DNA from: Trichostrongylus colubriformis
Lineage: Eukaryota; Nematoda; Chromadorea; Rhabditida; Trichostrongylidae
Direction: 5' to 3'
Assembly: GCA_963978905.1 (NCBI GenBank)
Contig: OZ022256.1
Span: 19,655,743 to 19,719,742 of the forward strand
DNA: 64,000 nt
Position numbers and translations under genes: made by a program. The notes beneath the pieces are model-generated. The model made no database searches. It was not told where the DNA came from and saw only the letters and a list, made by a program, of their open reading frames with translations. Shown here in pieces: positions 60,501 through 64,000 of the stretch; positions within the stretch are counted from its first letter, which is position 1, and each line of letters starts with the position of its first letter.

Positions 60501-63500
60501 TTACGCCCATTTAGTTAGAAAATCATTAAAGGGGTATCGAAGAAATTTCTCCTGTCGGGAATGTAGGATTCAATTTCATAAAACGCGCAGATGATTACAA
60601 CCCCTGAGCCTCCGAGAAATCGAGGAGCTGCGCCCATACTTCGCTTATCGCTGGCTCCCCTTTCTAAAATGGCTATCAGACCTATGAGGTGAACAGCAGA
60701 AAAGAGGAGTCATGCATTAGCATAGAAATCAGTAGAGCGCTGTGTACGAACGCCTACTCGCAGTTTCCAAATGCTGCCGGACCAATTAATATGTACATGG
60801 GAGCCTATAACCACCACTACCAGCCTGATGTACCTGGTAATGGCTCTGAATACACCACTGTTAAAATGCCACTCCCTTCCAGAGATGAGAGCTATAATGG
60901 TCCGAAAGTCGATATCTGGGCACTAGGAGTGCTGCTTCATTTTATGTTGATTGGAGTCACACCGTTCCGTGGAGAGACAGTACCAGAGCTGAAAACAGTG
61001 AGTAGTCTAGTTTGTCGTGACATTGTACAACAAGGGCATGGATAAGAGTTCATGCGAAATTTTCCAATTATCTAGTTTCCTCGCAAAAAAGCTTTATAAG
61101 GTCCACTGATTTTGTTGTTAGAATCTTGGCATAGTGCCAGGCTATTCCAAGATTCGGGCTTTGAATCAGTTCGTGTGCTCTGCTGTATGATGGTCGTGAC
61201 GAGGCATAGTGCCAACTACGGCGAGGTTCGAACTCGGATTCGTGGACTCTTGCCACGATCATCGTACGTAATATGGTTAGATCGAGCGCTTTATACACGG
61301 AGCGTGTCCCCAGAGTGCCGCCGTGGTCGACGACGGCACATGGTTTTGCCGCCATAGGGGCCGGTACCGCAAAGTCACTGATCTACGAACCAAATATGTA
61401 AATGACATTATATACAATAGAAGAGAGGAGACCATCCAAAGGTCGCGCGGCAAGAGGAAGAGGTAGCGGACAAGTTCTCCAGGCTAATGAAAACGATGTA
61501 GTCGTCTATCGACCGTCTTTTCAAAGTGACGTTATCCGCAGACAGTGTCAGTCATCTCTTCAAGATCATGTGACTGGCACCGGGCCGCTCCTGAAGAAAT
61601 GACCGCTCCCTTTAACGACAGATAGTCGACTGACACCCCTTGAGTGGGAACCCAGCGAACCGCTGGCTTTCTACGCTTCTCGGGTGTGTAGGTTTATGTC
61701 GAAGTTTCGCTTTGCGACGTCGCAGGGCCATCAGCACAACCTGCCGCGTCGATTGGAATTCCGCTCACGGCGCAAGGGTCTGGTACCATGGAGACCTTTG
61801 AGAAATAGCTGTTTACCTCATTATTATCTAAAAACGACGGATTTGTGCCCTGAAAAGGCAAAATAATAACATAAAAGTGAAAGAAACGGTAGCAGTACGC
61901 ACGCGAAGAAATTCGCAGCGCCGCTCGTAGCGCGCGGCCGCGCGAAAATTTTACATAAGTCTGCGCATCCGCGCTTCTCGTGTCGTCTAGTTCCGCTAGG
62001 CGTTTGAAGCATGGCGTTAAAAGCGAATGCAGCTACGGCGCGGTTTTCTAACGGCGCAGGCGTCAGGCTAAAGGTGAGTGCCAAAATGTCTCCTGTTTCC
62101 AGGTAATTCTCCAAGGGAATTTCACTTTACCTCTATACCTTGAGCACTCGTCTCGGATGCTCATTGAAAGCATGCTCTCAATGGACCCGTACAAAAGGCC
62201 GAAAATTGAAGACATTCGGGTATGTTTGTTGTCTACGTATTAACCTTCCCTGCATGTCCCGCCGAAGTTTTTCATGATGCTGATCATAACTTTGGAGTAG
62301 AAAGCCACATTGTTAAATGGTAATAAACTAGGCGAAACCAAATGAGGTGACCTGTGAGTGACCCATATTTGAAAGCTTTCCTTCGATGTCACAGTGAACT
62401 CGTAAAAATAACCAGCAGGAATAGTCACTCGCAGTGGATCACACAATTTTCTAACCAGCCAGTGTGGCAAACACGATGTCCTCAGATTCTTCCAAAGTAA
62501 AATATTTCAAAAAGTGGGGGTGGTCCCAAATTGGGTTACTATCTATAGCTCTCGAAATCGTGAGTTGCACAACATAGAGCTTTGCTTGGAGTGCCCTTTG
62601 ACGCTAGTCTTATCTAAAGATGGGTGAACTTCGGTGAACAAGATTCACGCATTTTCAATAGTATGATTATATTATCGACTACCTTATGCCCGGTTTGACT
62701 AGTTTCAGCTGGTCAAAATCCTATTCCCAATCCTAGAATGCCATAAATTCACATTTGCTCCGTGGTGATCTACTAAAAATTACAGTATGGTATAGTTACA
62801 ATCAAGACGTTACATATTGCTCGCAAATACTAAACCAGGAAAGTCGAAATGTTGTATGAATGCAGAGACGCATGTGATGGTGCATGTTGTGAGCTAATCG
62901 TGTGAAAACTATTTGCTGCCAGTAACCACCATCGCTTGCTTCTCGCTATTCACTCCACAATTTCACCATATGGTGACCTTTTTGTAATCTCTCAAACTGG
63001 CAGTTTAGAAGCAGCATTAGGGGAAATTCGGACAAAAAGTAAAAGAAGTAGTGAATATGAAAGTAGAGATGTCTAGTAACAGGACAGTAGAGAAAAAACG
63101 GATGGAAATGGCCAAAATCCGAGAAATGGAACCCCCTTCCCACCGTTGATCCTCTACTCGGACGACCTTTCCGTCAAGAGGCGGATAGTCCGAAAGAAAT
63201 CCCATTGGTATGTTGCCATATAAACACAAGAGAATATTTAGAAATACGACAGCATCTATTTTCTGGAGTGAGCTTAAGCTGAATCAGCGAAAGCGCGCCA
63301 CAGTACTTTCAATCTCGCCGCACATCCCTAGCCGCTCTCATCGTAGCCAACCAGGAATCACGTCGCTTGTAGGCGGGGTCGATCATCCAAAGGCATCAGC
63401 TCGTATCCGTTTCGCCGTCACTACAGCTCAGGGTGCGCTTTTTGATGGGGATTTCGCCATAAATAAGCTTCTTAGACCCATAGTTCCATGTGAAAGACTT

Positions 63501-64000
63501 CTTTCAGAGATTTTCCAATAACCACGTCATCCCTTATGCTGTCTTTGAAGGGTTGTCGGCAGCATTTACCCTGCTGCAATCGGTGTAGCATACCCATATC
63601 AGCGCCCCCTGGTACAGTAGGATTACTGTTGTTTATGTGTGCTACACTATGTAGGATTTGGGTTCGATCTCAGTCCACATCGAAAAATTCTCCTCACAGT
63701 GAAAGAAGGTTGCTAATTTCGGAAGTTATAACCTCCTAGTTCTCGCTATAATCTCAATTCTATCAAGGTATTGCTGTTGTATTTAGCCATTGGTCTCGAA
63801 CAGATTACTATGAACCCAAGTTCTATAACTGATACTCACTGTTCTGATCACTTTGTTCATAAATGAGTGCGAAACTCATTGTCAGTAAGGCCCACCTGTT
63901 AGCCAATTACATATGCAACGATTTCAGAAATCTATCTGGTTACGAGGCTCCCGGTTTCCCTCCACTTACCTCAACCTTCGCGACTGTCAAGGAGATGAGG
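54508..64000 (+). CDS. NIM1-type AMPK-related Ser/Thr protein kinase, seven exons, 3' partial
   Basis: Exons: 54508-54822, 54986-55085, 58188-58513, 60212-60381, 60883-60997, 62103-62219, 63928-64000+; all phases agree. An acidic N-terminal region (EESEHSEPEEQEEES) precedes the kinase. Kinase: KRIGFYRLGKELGSGNFSKV (Gly loop), VAVKIM (Lys), E of REIKAMERMHHPNIIRLFEV, LVLEYAGGGELYAYVHERG, HRDIKAENIMF (catalytic Asp), DFGFS, TFCGSPPYAAPELF (activation loop; its Thr is the LKB1 site in AMPK-related kinases), VDIWALGVLLHFMLIGVTPF, MSMDPYKRP-like LSMDPYKRP, then WLRGSRFPSTY after the domain. Similarity to vertebrate NIM1 is strong, including IGFY..., VKLGIH and EYAGGGEL. Predicted active, cytoplasmic, likely LKB1-activated. 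Oddity: a cryptic in-frame intron at 58310-58366. Upstream exons are unresolved. Confidence 0.9.
55145..56521. mobile_element. Palindromic 'TTGGGTTGAGG' element with eight hairpin modules, second copy (1,377 bp)
   Basis: In the kinase intron 55086-58187. TIR TTGGGTTGAGGAATAAGTCC, TA at 55143-55144 and 56522-56523. Length, module order and spacing match the copy at 42783-44158 (modules at about 55233, 55405, 55572, 55721; mirrored at 55924, 56070, 56239, 56411). Central palindrome with 'gtcgacgaaatcgagcattt' at about 55806. Confidence 0.85.
56545..56955. mobile_element. 'AAGGAATCGTCC'-family palindromic MITE, diverged
   Basis: 'cacggaaaactgaatttctc' at the left and 'ccattttccgttaacgat' at the right, with the family's 'catgcaaagtttcatgcgaa' and 'ggccttactaggcaaa' blocks. 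It lies about 20 bp from the end of the 1,377-bp palindrome. Boundaries approximate. Confidence 0.65.
58310..58366 (+). other. Cryptic 57-bp in-frame intron in the kinase exon
   Basis: Begins GTGATGT and ends TTTACAG, exactly 19 codons with no stop. Retention adds VMSTCWRHQKKLEQFGGLQ between LFE and CVETLTRTHLVLEY; removal gives the usual NIM1 spacing between RLFE and the hinge strand. Fifty-seven bp is within the normal nematode intron range. Confidence 0.65.
58600..58965 (-). repeat. Dispersed repeat with coding-like segment, copy 2
   Basis: Complement of this region aligns in order with 40970-41330 (see that entry). On the minus strand the ORF reads EEVVCSETRIEKVRLILSRS and continues about 50 codons. 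It lies in the kinase intron 58514-60211. Confidence 0.65.
59017..59433. mobile_element. 'AAGGAATCGTCC' palindromic MITE (417 bp)
   Basis: In the kinase intron 58514-60211. 'gggtacggaaaaatgagttc' at the left, 'ctcatttttccgtgtacgat' then 'tcctt' at the right, TA at both flanks (59015-59016, 59434-59435). Arms are inverted around about 59225 and GC-rich at the centre. Confidence 0.8.
61000..62102 (+). other. Kinase intron with GC-rich, CpG-rich segment
   Basis: Contains an ORF at 61402-61602 (GRAARGRGSGQVLQANENDV) and a CpG-rich tract at about 61905-62060 with 'gtagcgcgcggccgcgcgaa'. Two blocks sharing 'ggcatagtgcca' (about 61126, 61204) are near-repeats. Probably repeat-derived; no family recognised. 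The next intron, 62220-63927, has nothing clear. Confidence 0.35.

Noticed and set aside
60689..60882. ORF running into the kinase exon from upstream (YNHHYQPDVPGNGSEYTTVK)
   Set aside because: The clean phase-2 junction from 60381 to 60883 reproduces the conserved ELFRDE sequence; the upstream open frame is intron.
61226..61250. 'gaggttcgaactcgg' as a tRNA B box
   Set aside because: No A box, acceptor stem or anticodon arm at suitable distances.

Overview
The window looks like nuclear DNA of a nematode, most likely a strongylid (hookworm-like) clade V worm. The evidence is small phase-consistent exons, introns from about 57 bp to several kb, a moderate GC content, CR1- and RTE-type non-LTR retrotransposons, and many palindromic mariner-type miniature elements. 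The species call is inference; the intron/exon architecture and transposon content are read directly.

Two cellular genes can be reconstructed, both on the + strand and both partial at a window edge. At the left (418-5924, 5' end off-window or unresolved) is an SLC7/AAT-type amino-acid transporter light chain in nine exons with a poly(A) signal near 5955. At the right (54508-64000, 3' end off-window) is a NIM1-type AMPK-related Ser/Thr kinase in seven exons. Its catalytic residues are all present, its activation loop keeps the LKB1-type Thr, and its introns are packed with transposons. A few exon-like ORFs (35658-35741, 40774-40956 on +; 26543-26775 and 46679-46996 on -) may belong to unresolved genes.

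Most of the rest (about 6-54 kb) is transposon-derived. The largest pieces are a CR1/L2-like element with an intact 915-codon-plus ORF2 and a (TAA)n tail (about 14.2-18.5 kb); a second, decayed element of the same type (about 28.5-33.36 kb) inserted inside a mariner-derived fold-back element, which a 12-bp-TSD SINE also hit; and an RTE fragment on the minus strand (about 10.1-11.1 kb). Cut-and-paste relatives include: three copies of a fold-back mariner derivative that keeps the PDLAPSDYHLF transposase motif in both arms; three copies of a 'TTGGGTTGAGG' element, two of them 1.38 kb near-perfect palindromes with eight regularly spaced hairpin modules; a 'TTAGGTTGTTCGG' mariner MITE; five copies of an 'AAGGAATCGTCC' palindromic MITE; a TTAA-flanked piggyBac-like deletion derivative with one of those MITEs nested in it; and two elements with 8-bp target duplications (hAT/Merlin type).

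I found no convincing operon, rRNA gene, CRISPR array or functional tRNA gene. The most novel-looking structures are the eight-hairpin palindromes, the fold-back mariner family, the nested insertion stack at 28.4-34.2 kb, a cryptic in-frame 57-bp intron in the kinase, and the single amber codon separating ORF1 and ORF2 of the intact non-LTR element.
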